A DNA stretch of 64,000 nt. Source: Schaalia sp. lx-260. GTDB lineage: Bacteria > Actinomycetota > Actinomycetes > Actinomycetales > Actinomycetaceae. Positions 35,992 to 45,453 of this stretch are shown here, in pieces. Position 1 is the first letter of the stretch. The number at the start of each line of letters is the position of its first letter. Made by a program: the position numbers and the translations under genes. The stretch lies in the NCBI RefSeq assembly GCF_021083645.1, contig NZ_JAJNRQ010000004.1:124001-188000 (forward strand), read 5' to 3'. The notes under the pieces are model-generated. The model worked only from the letters and a program-made list of their open reading frames with translations, was not told where the DNA came from and ran no database searches.

Positions 35992-38235
35992 ATGACACTT
36001 TCACATTCCTTTACTGCCGAACACCAACCGATACAGGTTCACCCCCACAACGCGGCACACCCACCTCAAGCGCGTAAGAAAACAGGCTACCGAGTACGCG
36101 ATATTCACGGTGACCATTTTGACGACCCGTGGGACTGGCTGCGCGACAAAAATAACCCTGAAGTCATTGCTCATATGGCAGCAGAAAATACGTGGACAGA
36201 TCACGTATGCGCACCGATACGTGATTTCAGTGACCGTATTGCCAACGAAATTCGTTCTTTCACAGTCCTCACAGATGCTACTGTCCCTATCCGATACGGC
36301 CATTACTGGTGGTTTTCCCGCTGGAATAAAAACCAGCAATATCGCACACACTATCGCCTGTATGCCTCAGCACATCAGGACAGGCCCCCTCAAATTGACG
36401 CACACTGCGTCGGAGCGCAAGAAGAACTAGTCCTCGACGAAAATGCTCACAGCTTCGGTCATGAATATTTCCGCCTGGGTGAGCTTATTCCCAGCCCATG
36501 CGGTCGTTTTGTGGCATGGTCATGTGATACTTCAGGAGATGAACGATGGGATTGGACAATTCATGAGCTAAGCACAGGACGTGTGATTGACACGACCATA
36601 ACAGGAACAGGTACAGGTTTTGCTTGGTCATCTGATTCATCCGCTTGTATTTATACCCGCGTTGACCACGCATGGCGCCAGCATGAAGTATGGGTACACA
36701 CCGTAGGGGATCAAGCCCAAACAGATCGCGTGTTACTTCATGAAGATGATGAAGGTTTTGACCTGTGGTTTTCCCCCTCACCTGATCCTGCGCATGTAGC
36801 TATCCATGCGACCTCACCCACAACAGGACAAGCATGGCTGTGGTACACAGATCACCCATATACGCCACCACTGTGCATCACCCCGCGTGAAAAAGATGTC
36901 ATGGTCACCGTTGAGCCTGCGGGCGATCATCTGGTCCTCGTTCACACGCGGCATAACCAAGAAGGCACCGTCGCACTTGCCCCTCTACCTATGGCCCAAC
37001 CCGCCGGTCACACGCAAAACACACGCCCCTTTGCCTCACCTGATACCTGGGTTACTTTACGTGAAGCCGGGGCCGGCGAGCGCATACTTGACGTTGAAGC
37101 CTACCGTGATTTCCTTGTTCTTTCTTTACGTTCAGGTTCACTGCCACATGTTGAATACTGCCAACGACTCAGCCCACCTCAGGTAAAGAAAGGTCATCGC
37201 CTACAGGACATATGGGGGCAGTGGACACGGATCTCCACTGATTCACCTGTGCGCACACTCATGCCCAGTCATTGTGGCCCATTCGATACACGTTCTTTAC
37301 GTATCGCGCATCACAGCATTACTGTGCCGCCCACATGGGAACTTATCACCCCATCTACAGGCGAACGCGTCCACTTGAAAACACTGGAAGTACCTCATTG
37401 GGATCCTTCTGATTTCGTAGAACAACGTGTATGGGTTCAGGCACGGGATGGAAAAACACGTATTCCTGTCACCATTGTTTATCCGAAAGATGCCACACCT
37501 GATGGCTCACATGCGGCTTGGTTGCACGGGTACGGTGCCTATGAAGTCAGTTTCGATGCCGAATTTGATACGGGCCTACTGCCTGCCCTGACACGCGGAG
37601 TCATTCATGTGATTGCGCATGTGCGTGGAGGCGGTGAATGCGGACGCGCATGGTATGAGGACGGGAAGAAAAGCTCAAAAATTCACTCATTCACAGATTT
37701 TCTGGATGTCGCACAATGGCTCATTGACACAGGTTGGGCGCATCCAGATCGTCTGATCGCGCAGGGGCGTTCTGCCGGCGGCCTGCTCATGGGGGCGGTT
37801 ATGAATGAAGCTCCTCAGCTTTTCCGTGTCGTCTTAGCTGGGGTTCCTTTCGTTGATGCTCTCACCACTATTTTGGATGCTTCGTTGCCGCTGACATCTG
37901 GCGAATGGGAAGAATGGGGTAATCCGATAACGGACCGGCACATATATGAGCTTATGCGAGCGTACTCTCCATACGAGAATGTACGTGATCGCGTAGCTTA
38001 TCCTGCGTTAATGGCGACCACATCTATGAATGACACTCGCGTGTTTTTTGTTGAACCAGCGAAATGGGTGCAGCGAATACGTGAGGCAACGATTTCTGAC
38101 CCGCTGCTTTCACCTGTTGTTTTACGGACAGAAATGGTTGCTGGTCACGGTGGTCCATCTGCACGTGAGGAACGGTGGAAAGCGCGGGGTGAAGAATCAT
38201 CTTTTGCGCTTTCGCTCGTAGGTATCCGTCATTAG
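35992..38235 (+). CDS. prolyl oligopeptidase family serine peptidase (S9A, oligopeptidase B-like)
   Basis: A 747-residue cytosolic peptidase. The N-terminal segment (KKTGYRVRDIHGDHFDDPWDWLRD) and a beta-propeller (about 80-430) precede the alpha/beta hydrolase domain. The catalytic triad is visible: Ser in AQGRSAGGLLMGAVMNEAP, Asp in MATTSMNDTRVFFVEPAKW and His in EMVAGHGGPSAREERW. Members cut short peptides after proline or basic residues; the oligopeptidase B branch (after Lys/Arg) is favoured from the overall pattern. The start is uncertain: ATG 35992 has only a weak ribosome binding site and the first 30 residues are low-complexity. Together with the S33 peptidase and the peptide importer it suits peptide scavenging. 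Confidence 0.9.
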   Translation: MTLSHSFTAEHQPIQVHPHNAAHPPQARKKTGYRVRDIHGDHFDDPWDWLRDKNNPEVIAHMAAENTWTDHVCAPIRDFSDRIANEIRSFTVLTDATVPIRYGHYWWFSRWNKNQQYRTHYRLYASAHQDRPPQIDAHCVGAQEELVLDENAHSFGHEYFRLGELIPSPCGRFVAWSCDTSGDERWDWTIHELSTGRVIDTTITGTGTGFAWSSDSSACIYTRVDHAWRQHEVWVHTVGDQAQTDRVLLHEDDEGFDLWFSPSPDPAHVAIHATSPTTGQAWLWYTDHPYTPPLCITPREKDVMVTVEPAGDHLVLVHTRHNQEGTVALAPLPMAQPAGHTQNTRPFASPDTWVTLREAGAGERILDVEAYRDFLVLSLRSGSLPHVEYCQRLSPPQVKKGHRLQDIWGQWTRISTDSPVRTLMPSHCGPFDTRSLRIAHHSITVPPTWELITPSTGERVHLKTLEVPHWDPSDFVEQRVWVQARDGKTRIPVTIVYPKDATPDGSHAAWLHGYGAYEVSFDAEFDTGLLPALTRGVIHVIAHVRGGGECGRAWYEDGKKSSKIHSFTDFLDVAQWLIDTGWAHPDRLIAQGRSAGGLLMGAVMNEAPQLFRVVLAGVPFVDALTTILDASLPLTSGEWEEWGNPITDRHIYELMRAYSPYENVRDRVAYPALMATTSMNDTRVFFVEPAKWVQRIREATISDPLLSPVVLRTEMVAGHGGPSAREERWKARGEESSFALSLVGIRH

Positions 38236-38303
38236 TTTGCTGCGTTATCGTAAACTTTGCCTGTAAAACACGGATGACAAAGCAAGGAAAATCACAGAAA
38301 GGC

Positions 38304-38315
38304 TACGATTTCCCT
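38304..38315 (+). promoter_or_regulatory. leaderless-type -10 box for the RNase HI gene
   Basis: TACGAT (38304-38309) followed by six bases and then ATG 38316. It has the same geometry as the boxes before 30504, 39326 and 60061. Confidence 0.45.
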
Positions 38316-39293
38316 ATGACACTGACAGTAGCGGTTGATGGCTCATCTTTAGGGAACCCAGGTGCTGCAGGATGGGCGTGGGTACTTTCTGAGCAATGTT
38401 GGGATGCAGGCGGCTGGGAAATTGGGACAAATAATTTAGGTGAACTCAACGCCATTCGTGAACTACTCCGTGCCACGGAAGCTGCCGGACTTGCCGACCA
38501 GCCACTGCATATCCTCGCCGATTCACGCTACGCCATTGACGTGGTGACAAAATGGCGGCACGGGTGGAAGAAAAACGGCTGGAAAAAATCCGACAAACAA
38601 CCCATTAAGAATCTGGAACTTATTCAAGATATTGACGTACTGATCGCAGGACGCACAGTGGAGTTTACGTGGGTGAAAGGCCATGCTGGTCATCCTTTAA
38701 ATGAACAAGCTGATGCGCGTGCGCGAGCTTGTGCTCAGGCCTATCAGGATGGCACTGAGCCGCCAACTGGCCCTGCTTTCCGCCATTTTTCAACGCAAAC
38801 CCCGGGTAGCCTCGCAAATATTGACTCTCAGATCACAAGTCCTCATTCACACGTGCCCGCACCAGCCGATGACGCTTCCTCAAAAGAAGTATCAGTGCAG
38901 GCTTGCTCGAAAGCAGATGACGATATGCTTCGCGTTATCCGTGACACGCATACGTTGTTCTTACAAGCGTGGATTAATGGGGATCAAGACGCTGTGAATC
39001 AGTTGTGCGCTCCACGCTGCCATCGTGTGTGGCCCAATGGTCAGGTAACAGAAAGTATGAGTGGTCCTGTTCCTTCGTCGTTATCTGTTGGTCGAGTGGA
39101 TGTGCGTCCTCTTGGTGAAAGCGCGTGGTTGGTGTGTCACCGTATTCAGTGGGACTCAGGTTCGGCTTTCGATCTCGCTGTGTGGGAACAGAAAAAATCA
39201 CATGATACGCCTTCTTTGGGGCGCGCAGATATCCCGACTTCACGACCTGTGTATTTAGTTCACTATCAATCCACACCCATTACTTTGTCCTGA
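38316..39293 (+). CDS. rnhA: ribonuclease HI with a C-terminal NTF2/SnoaL-like domain
   Basis: A 325-residue two-part protein. Residues 1-150 are an RNase HI that cuts the RNA strand of RNA-DNA hybrids: VAVDGSSLGNPGAAGWAWV (first Asp), LGELNAIRELL (Glu), LADSRYAIDVVTKWRHGWKK (second Asp and the basic protrusion), VKGHAGHPLNEQADARAR (His and last Asp). After a 60-residue linker, residues from about 210 (LRVIRDTHTLFLQAWINGDQ) look like an NTF2/SnoaL or DUF4440-type domain. That fusion is unusual, since RNase HI normally ends near 155. ATG 38316 is preferred to the longer frame because of a TANNNT box six bases upstream. Confidence 0.88.
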   Translation: MTLTVAVDGSSLGNPGAAGWAWVLSEQCWDAGGWEIGTNNLGELNAIRELLRATEAAGLADQPLHILADSRYAIDVVTKWRHGWKKNGWKKSDKQPIKNLELIQDIDVLIAGRTVEFTWVKGHAGHPLNEQADARARACAQAYQDGTEPPTGPAFRHFSTQTPGSLANIDSQITSPHSHVPAPADDASSKEVSVQACSKADDDMLRVIRDTHTLFLQAWINGDQDAVNQLCAPRCHRVWPNGQVTESMSGPVPSSLSVGRVDVRPLGESAWLVCHRIQWDSGSAFDLAVWEQKKSHDTPSLGRADIPTSRPVYLVHYQSTPITLS

Positions 39294-39313
39294 TTTTCCC
39301 CTCACTGACACGT

Positions 39314-39325
39314 TAGGTTTACGTT
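39314..39325 (+). promoter_or_regulatory. leaderless-type -10 box for the prolyl aminopeptidase
   Basis: TAGGTT (39314-39319), then six bases, then ATG 39326. No Shine-Dalgarno sequence is present. Confidence 0.5.
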
Positions 39326-40720
39326 ATGCGCACCTCAACATATCGGCAGCATGGATGCACCATTCACGAACACCGTTTCACTGTTCCTTTAGATCACCGT
39401 GCTCAGGCTCATACTGCTTCTGGTACCGCTGAACAAGAATCAGCAAAGGCAACGTCCATTCGGCCTACCCACAATGAAAGCATTGAAATTTTTGTTCGTG
39501 AAGTAGTCCCAGAAGGCGGCGAAAACTTTCCTTACCTGTGTTATTTACAAGGCGGACCTGGCTATGGTTCACCGCGGGCCGGTGATTTCCGTGACGGATG
39601 GTTAGGGTTCTTGCTGAAAAAATACCGTCTGGTCCTTCTGGATCAGCGCGGCACCGGACAATCAGGTCGTTTAGATGCGCGTAGCCTATGTGAAGATGAT
39701 CGTTTCAGGACATCTGATGGGAACCTTGACGCGCAAGCTTTAGCGGATTACCTCATGTTTTTCCGTCAAGATCAGATTGTCTACGACGCAGAATACGTGC
39801 GACACGCATTGGCTGGCGGCAAACCTTGGACCACGTTGGGGCAAAGTTTCGGCGGATTCATTACCACATCATACTTGTCGTTAGCTCCCGAGGGTTTAGA
39901 GAAGTGTTTTATCACCGGTGGTCTACCAGGATTTACCCATGTCGATGACATTTACCGCCTCACATATCAACAGACAGCTGCACGTAACCGCATGTACCTG
40001 CGTATGTACCCTTCAGATGAACGTACTATCCGCGAAATAGCTGCTCATGTGCGTGACACGGAAGAATTCTTACCTACAGGTGAACAATTAACTTCTGACC
40101 GTTTCCGTATGATTGGTCTGGGGCTTGGTACTCAAACACGTACAGACATGCTGCATTACCTACTTGAGGGGCCGTGGGTAAATATTCGAGGGCAGCGACG
40201 TTTATCGCATCAATTCCTTGAAGATATCTCCAACGAGTTAGCTATCGCCCCCATGTACGCGGTTCTCCATGAAACTATTTATGCTGGAACAATCCGTGAC
40301 ATATCTGACCGTGCAACAGGCTGGTCTGCTGATCGTTTAGCTCAGCAAATCCGTGGCTTTGTTCCTGATGCTGACCCGTTAGATATGGGCGAACCTTATT
40401 ATTTGACCGGTGAACATATGATGCGTTCTCTGTATCAGACCTGCCCTGCACTGCAACCTTTCGCTGAGGCTGCCGACATTTTGGCTCAGCGTACAGACTG
40501 GCCCTGCGTGTATCGTCCTGAGGTTTTGGCTGATAATGATATTCCTGTAGCAGCAACCGTGTACTACGACGACATGTTTGTTCCACGGGAACTGTCAATG
40601 GATACTGCGGCGCTCATTCGTGGGACACGCACATGGGTTACTAATGAGTATCAGCATGATGGTCTACGGGCTTCTGGTACACGTGTCCTCGAATATATGG
40701 CCTCGCTCTTGGAGGATTGA
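39326..40720 (+). CDS. prolyl aminopeptidase (S33, alpha/beta hydrolase)
   Basis: A 464-residue cytosolic hydrolase of the proline iminopeptidase family, which releases N-terminal proline from peptides. The oxyanion motif LCYLQGGPGYGSPR and VLLDQRGTGQSG are followed by the nucleophile elbow TLGQSFGGFITTSYLS and a long cap domain. The likely catalytic Asp is in YYDDMFVPREL and the His in EYQHDGLRASG. The length fits the larger, actinobacterial and tricorn-associated type rather than the 310-residue form. It lies 32 bases after rnhA but has its own leaderless-type promoter box. Confidence 0.9.
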   Translation: MRTSTYRQHGCTIHEHRFTVPLDHRAQAHTASGTAEQESAKATSIRPTHNESIEIFVREVVPEGGENFPYLCYLQGGPGYGSPRAGDFRDGWLGFLLKKYRLVLLDQRGTGQSGRLDARSLCEDDRFRTSDGNLDAQALADYLMFFRQDQIVYDAEYVRHALAGGKPWTTLGQSFGGFITTSYLSLAPEGLEKCFITGGLPGFTHVDDIYRLTYQQTAARNRMYLRMYPSDERTIREIAAHVRDTEEFLPTGEQLTSDRFRMIGLGLGTQTRTDMLHYLLEGPWVNIRGQRRLSHQFLEDISNELAIAPMYAVLHETIYAGTIRDISDRATGWSADRLAQQIRGFVPDADPLDMGEPYYLTGEHMMRSLYQTCPALQPFAEAADILAQRTDWPCVYRPEVLADNDIPVAATVYYDDMFVPRELSMDTAALIRGTRTWVTNEYQHDGLRASGTRVLEYMASLLED

Positions 40721-40927
40721 TCGTATCGGACGTATCGCTCCTTTGTTGGCTTGTGATCGTCACTGGGCTGGCTCCAGCCGGCCCAGATTTCACGGCTTTA
40801 TGCCGGAATCTGTCCACGCTGTGTTCATGTATCTGCTTTTTGTTTCTTTCCAGCAGCGCTCAGCAGATAACACCGGTAGTCTTTTCTATAAATGCTTATA
40901 TGAACCCCTCCTACAACTGACGGAGAG

Positions 40928-41557
40928 ATGATGAGTACCTTGTCTTTGCCTTTAACTTCAGCGGCTGTCCGTGATTTTGTCGCCGAAAACCCGCAGGCTC
41001 TTAAAGATGCAGCAGCGGCTGCAGGCACTGTTTTCGCCTGGTATTCCATGCCTGATTTCGTGCGTTCGCGTTCTCTTCGTTTCATCGCTAAAACTGCTGT
41101 ACTTGCAACGCAAGTAGTGGTTGCTCAGCGTAGTGTGGCAAATCAGACCTGCGCAGATCCTTGGTTAGAGGACGTGGAAGAAGAACATGTTCCCGATACT
41201 CCTACGGATTCCTCAGATGTCTTACAGGCAGAGCACTCCGATTCTGAAACTTCTCATGAGTGTGGCTGCTCGCACGATCAAAGCGTGTGCTGCAGTCAGG
41301 ATTTACCTGAAGATTTCATGTCACAGGTAAAAGAAAATCCTTTGCCTTTTGTTGCTGCTGGCCTTGCCCTTACAGGTGCGGGTATTGCTGCCTCTGTTGC
41401 TGGTGAAAAATGGCTGTTCCGTCGCGCAGAACGCCGTCGATTCTCTGGAAAGAAGCTGGCTCATACTGCGCAGGCCCTGCCTTTGGCTCTGCTCACTGGC
41501 GCCTGTTCTTTAGCTGCGAATGCTTTCCTCAGTAATTGCGCATACGATCAGGATTAG
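40928..41557 (+). CDS. hypothetical protein with Cys/His cluster and C-terminal hydrophobic segments
   Basis: A 209-residue protein I do not recognise. GGAGAG lies a few bases before the start, which may be ATG 40928 or the next codon. An alanine-rich helical N-terminus is followed by an acidic central region (DPWLEDVEEEH) and a cysteine-histidine cluster, HECGCSHDQSVCC, at about residues 110-122. Two hydrophobic segments follow (PFVAAGLALTGAGIAASVAG and ALPLALLTGACSLAANAFL) around a very basic loop (FRRAERRRFSGKK). It may be a membrane protein with a metal-binding or redox loop. The cluster lies 290 bases upstream of nrdF; any link to iron or manganese supply is speculation. Confidence 0.6.
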   Translation: MMSTLSLPLTSAAVRDFVAENPQALKDAAAAAGTVFAWYSMPDFVRSRSLRFIAKTAVLATQVVVAQRSVANQTCADPWLEDVEEEHVPDTPTDSSDVLQAEHSDSETSHECGCSHDQSVCCSQDLPEDFMSQVKENPLPFVAAGLALTGAGIAASVAGEKWLFRRAERRRFSGKKLAHTAQALPLALLTGACSLAANAFLSNCAYDQD

Positions 41558-41788
41558 CCTCAAATCTTGAAGGCTTGTGCTCCCATTTATCCATCATGTG
41601 ACGCTGCTCGTGAAATAGCTGCATGAACGCACAATATCGTGTATGCGTTTATCGCCTCATATCCGCGGTGCGCGTGGCATACAGGTGAGGATTCCACATT
41701 TTTCTTTGTTACTTTGACGGTGAAGAATATCAAGCAACGCAACCCTGCATGATGTGTGAAGCTCTAAGGCTGCTGGGCGTTAGGCTGA

Positions 41789-42805
<1,017 letters not shown>

Positions 42806-42924
42806 TCGACACGCAACGCGGTAGCGAACAAGTGACGAATGCATTACCTGTCCACCTGCTTTTCATTACGAAAATGCGGTGGTCAGGTACGTATATTTGC
42901 CACGTATCATAGAGGGAAGTCATT

Positions 42925-43764
42925 GTGGAAAATCAGCTGGATAAATGCGGTGATACCCTGACCATTACCCACTGGAACCAATGGCGTAGCAAACGCACAC
43001 AGGCCCTGAAGGAACCCCACGGCTGGTTATCATTGACATCACTGACCTGGCTATCAGATATTCCTTCACCCATACCTCATTTCCCAGGTTTATGGTCTGT
43101 CATTTTTTCACCGGAAAACAACGTATTCATTGTGAACGTTCATGCGGATAGTGATACAGAATTTTTCCGTGATGGTATGCCTGTGCGTGAGGCAACATTC
43201 GTGTTATCACGGGGCGAATCCGATATGTCACTGAGCTACAAAGACCAAATCGCGGAGGTTGCGCAGCGAGGCGAAGGCTCCCTCATCCGCATACGCGATC
43301 CACATTCTGCCCTGCGCACGTCATTTACCGGTGTCCCTGTCTGGGATTTCACTCCCACATGGATTTGCCCGTGTGTGCCGATGTGGGATGAGGAAACTTC
43401 AGTAATTACTGTGACCAGTGCTCAAGAAAATTTAACGACATCCCTTACTCGTGTGGGAACTGTCCGCGTTTCTTTACCTGATGGCTCACACATTACTTTA
43501 ACTGTGACTGGCAGTGTCAATGAGCCTTCCGTTATTTTCCACGATCACACAAATGGTGTTGATACTCCACTGTGGCGTGTAGCCCCTCTTGTGTACTGCA
43601 CATCTGAGGGGAATATTTCAGGCGACCAATGGTTTATTAATTTCAATTGTTCCCAAGTATTTCCCAGCCATTTCACACCTTTTGGCACATGCCCTATGCC
43701 ACCAGCAGGCAACAAAATTCCCCTGCGAGTAGAAGCAGGTGAGAAATCACCAATCCTGTCGTAA
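42925..43764 (+). CDS. DUF1684 family protein
   Basis: A 279-residue protein of the DUF1684 family, common in actinobacteria and without a proven function. Recognisable parts are WRSKRTQALKEPHGWLSLTSL at the start, the central RIRDPHSALRTSFTGVP, and the C-terminal signature FTPFGTCPMPPAGNKIPLRVEAGE. No signal peptide or membrane helix is present. GTG 42925 is preceded by AGGGAAG. It follows nrdF by about 120 bases in the same direction and may share its transcript, though no functional link is known. Confidence 0.85.
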   Translation: MENQLDKCGDTLTITHWNQWRSKRTQALKEPHGWLSLTSLTWLSDIPSPIPHFPGLWSVIFSPENNVFIVNVHADSDTEFFRDGMPVREATFVLSRGESDMSLSYKDQIAEVAQRGEGSLIRIRDPHSALRTSFTGVPVWDFTPTWICPCVPMWDEETSVITVTSAQENLTTSLTRVGTVRVSLPDGSHITLTVTGSVNEPSVIFHDHTNGVDTPLWRVAPLVYCTSEGNISGDQWFINFNCSQVFPSHFTPFGTCPMPPAGNKIPLRVEAGEKSPILS

Positions 43765-44246
43765 AAAACCTTCCTGTAGGCCCACCAGAAGCTCTGCCGA
43801 ATTCTTTTACCTAGGGAGCACACATGAAATGCGTAGCTTCCATTCCGATACGACACCCACGAAAGTCCTCGTTTACAGTACGGATAATCGGAAGTACAGC
43901 CCATATCTTCAGTTTTATATTTTTGAGGCACATACGGAACATACCCGTCACAGTTTCATGTCCTACACCCCATGATTGATGAGGAGCAGAGCGCACACAA
44001 GCACGCACTCCTACTGAACCATTAAGAAAAGTCACACACACTGTTTTTATAGGCACATTTCAGCAAAGCGCCACATTTCAATGATTTTGCTGAAAATAAA
44101 GGCGAAAGAAGGGAAATACAAAAACTTTACCGACAGATTTTAGGTTCAGAATACACCTCAATGTGGACTTGACCGTTAGACTGGCGGTGGGCCAAGTGTC
44201 AACATATGACTACGATAGTCAGATACACCCAGTGTAAGGAGACGAG
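43765..44246 (+). promoter_or_regulatory. upstream region of the fhaA-pknB operon
   Basis: 482 bases with no supported gene. A 10-base inverted repeat (TTTCAGCAAA 44058-44067, TTTGCTGAAA 44086-44095, 18-base loop) and two CACATTTCA copies lie about 160-190 bases before fhaA. A -10-like TACGAT at 44211 and AAGGAGA just before ATG 44247 complete the region. Confidence 0.4.
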
Positions 44247-44954
44247 ATGAGCATCTTTGACCGCTTCGAAAACGCAGTCGAACGCGGACTCAACGGCGCT
44301 TTCTCGCGCGTATTCAAATCTGGAATAAAAGCAGTTGATATTAATTCAGCTATCCGGCGCGCACAAGACGAAAACCTTCACGAAGTCTCCACTGATCGCA
44401 CAGTCACACCAAACCATTTCCTCGTGCGTCTTTCCTCCTCTGATCTAAGCAATCTCAGTCATGATCTTGATGCACTCGCCGCAGAATTTGCTGAACAAGC
44501 CACTCAACACGCTTCCGCCAGTGGATACGCGCTTCTTGGGCCTATTTCTGTCGAATTTTTCGCAGACGAAACAGAAACAACCGGCCATCTCACCGTGGAA
44601 GCCTCCAGCGTACGCGGCCATGTTGCGCCAGCAACAAATGTGGCACCGTCACCCGAACACCCCATTGTTGAAATTGATGACCGCCGGTGGCTACTCACAG
44701 AAATCGTCACTGTTATCGGGCGAGGCTCTGAATGTGACATCGTTGTGAACGACACTGGCGTGTCACGTCGTCATCTTGAACTTCGTATTACCCCCACCGG
44801 AGTAATTGCCACAGATCTCGGCTCAACAAACGGAACTTTCGTTGAAGGACACAAGATTGACGCCGCCACACTGGTAGACGGAAATGAAATCGTCATTGGC
44901 CGCACCCCTATCCTCTTTTGGACACATACCAGTGAAAGTGAGTCGCATATATGA
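44247..44954 (+). CDS. fhaA: FHA domain protein FhaA (DUF3662 + FHA)
   Basis: A 235-residue cytosolic adaptor. Residues 1-110 are the DUF3662 domain (FDRFENAVERGLNGAFSRVF, then an AIRRAQDENL helix). Residues about 150-230 are an FHA phosphothreonine-binding domain with GRGSECDIVVNDTGVSRRH and DLGSTNGTFVEG. In mycobacteria FhaA binds phosphorylated partners such as MviN/MurJ-type and PknB-regulated proteins, tuning peptidoglycan synthesis. The protein is shorter than mycobacterial FhaA because the long disordered linker is reduced to about 30 residues. AAGGAGA precedes ATG 44247. First gene of the seven-gene operon; overlaps fhaB by four bases. Confidence 0.93.
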   Translation: MSIFDRFENAVERGLNGAFSRVFKSGIKAVDINSAIRRAQDENLHEVSTDRTVTPNHFLVRLSSSDLSNLSHDLDALAAEFAEQATQHASASGYALLGPISVEFFADETETTGHLTVEASSVRGHVAPATNVAPSPEHPIVEIDDRRWLLTEIVTVIGRGSECDIVVNDTGVSRRHLELRITPTGVIATDLGSTNGTFVEGHKIDAATLVDGNEIVIGRTPILFWTHTSESESHI

Positions 44955-45451
44955 CATCTGATCTCACATTCACAGTCTTACGTTTAGGATATTTGGCTCT
45001 CATGTGGATCCTTGTCCTTGGGGCTGTTTCTCTTTTACGCCGTGACATTTTCGGCACAATCGTCCTGCCTCGCGGTAAAGGACGAAAAGATCACGACGCG
45101 CGACGACGCGAATCCCGTAAAGACCGCCGCAATGCTGATCGCAAAGGCCACATTTCAACTCCACATAACTTGCTGGTTACTTCAGGGTCACTTGTTGGAA
45201 CCCTTATCCCACTGGGTTCTTCCCCTATTGTCATTGGCCGCTCACACGCGTCCACACTGGTCCTCGAAGACGAATACGCATCTGGCAGCCACGCACGTTT
45301 AACACCTGATAATCAGGGGAACTGGTGGATCGAGGACTTAAATTCACGTAACGGAACAATTGTTGATGGGGAAAGACTAGTTGACCCTCGACAATTACAG
45401 ATGGGACAGACCGTACACATCGGTCAAACCACACTGGAGTTGGTGAGGTAG
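44951..45451 (+). CDS. fhaB: FHA domain protein FhaB (FipA-type)
   Basis: A 166-residue protein. One N-terminal transmembrane helix (about 7-27, LRLGYLALMWILVLGAVSLL) is followed by a strongly basic segment (RGKGRKDHDARRRESRKDRR) and a C-terminal FHA domain (about 90-165) with IGRSHASTLVLEDEYASGSH and EDLNSRNGTIVDGERL. In mycobacteria this protein (FipA) helps FtsZ-FtsQ interaction and is read by PknA/PknB phosphorylation. The ATGA overlap with fhaA shows coupled translation. Length and layout are normal for the family. Confidence 0.93.
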   Translation: MTSDLTFTVLRLGYLALMWILVLGAVSLLRRDIFGTIVLPRGKGRKDHDARRRESRKDRRNADRKGHISTPHNLLVTSGSLVGTLIPLGSSPIVIGRSHASTLVLEDEYASGSHARLTPDNQGNWWIEDLNSRNGTIVDGERLVDPRQLQMGQTVHIGQTTLELVR

Positions 45452-45453
45452 CA

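Noticed and set aside
43545-43931. Minus-strand frame opposite the end of the DUF1684 gene
   Set aside because: Mostly antisense to a well-supported gene, with no start signal.
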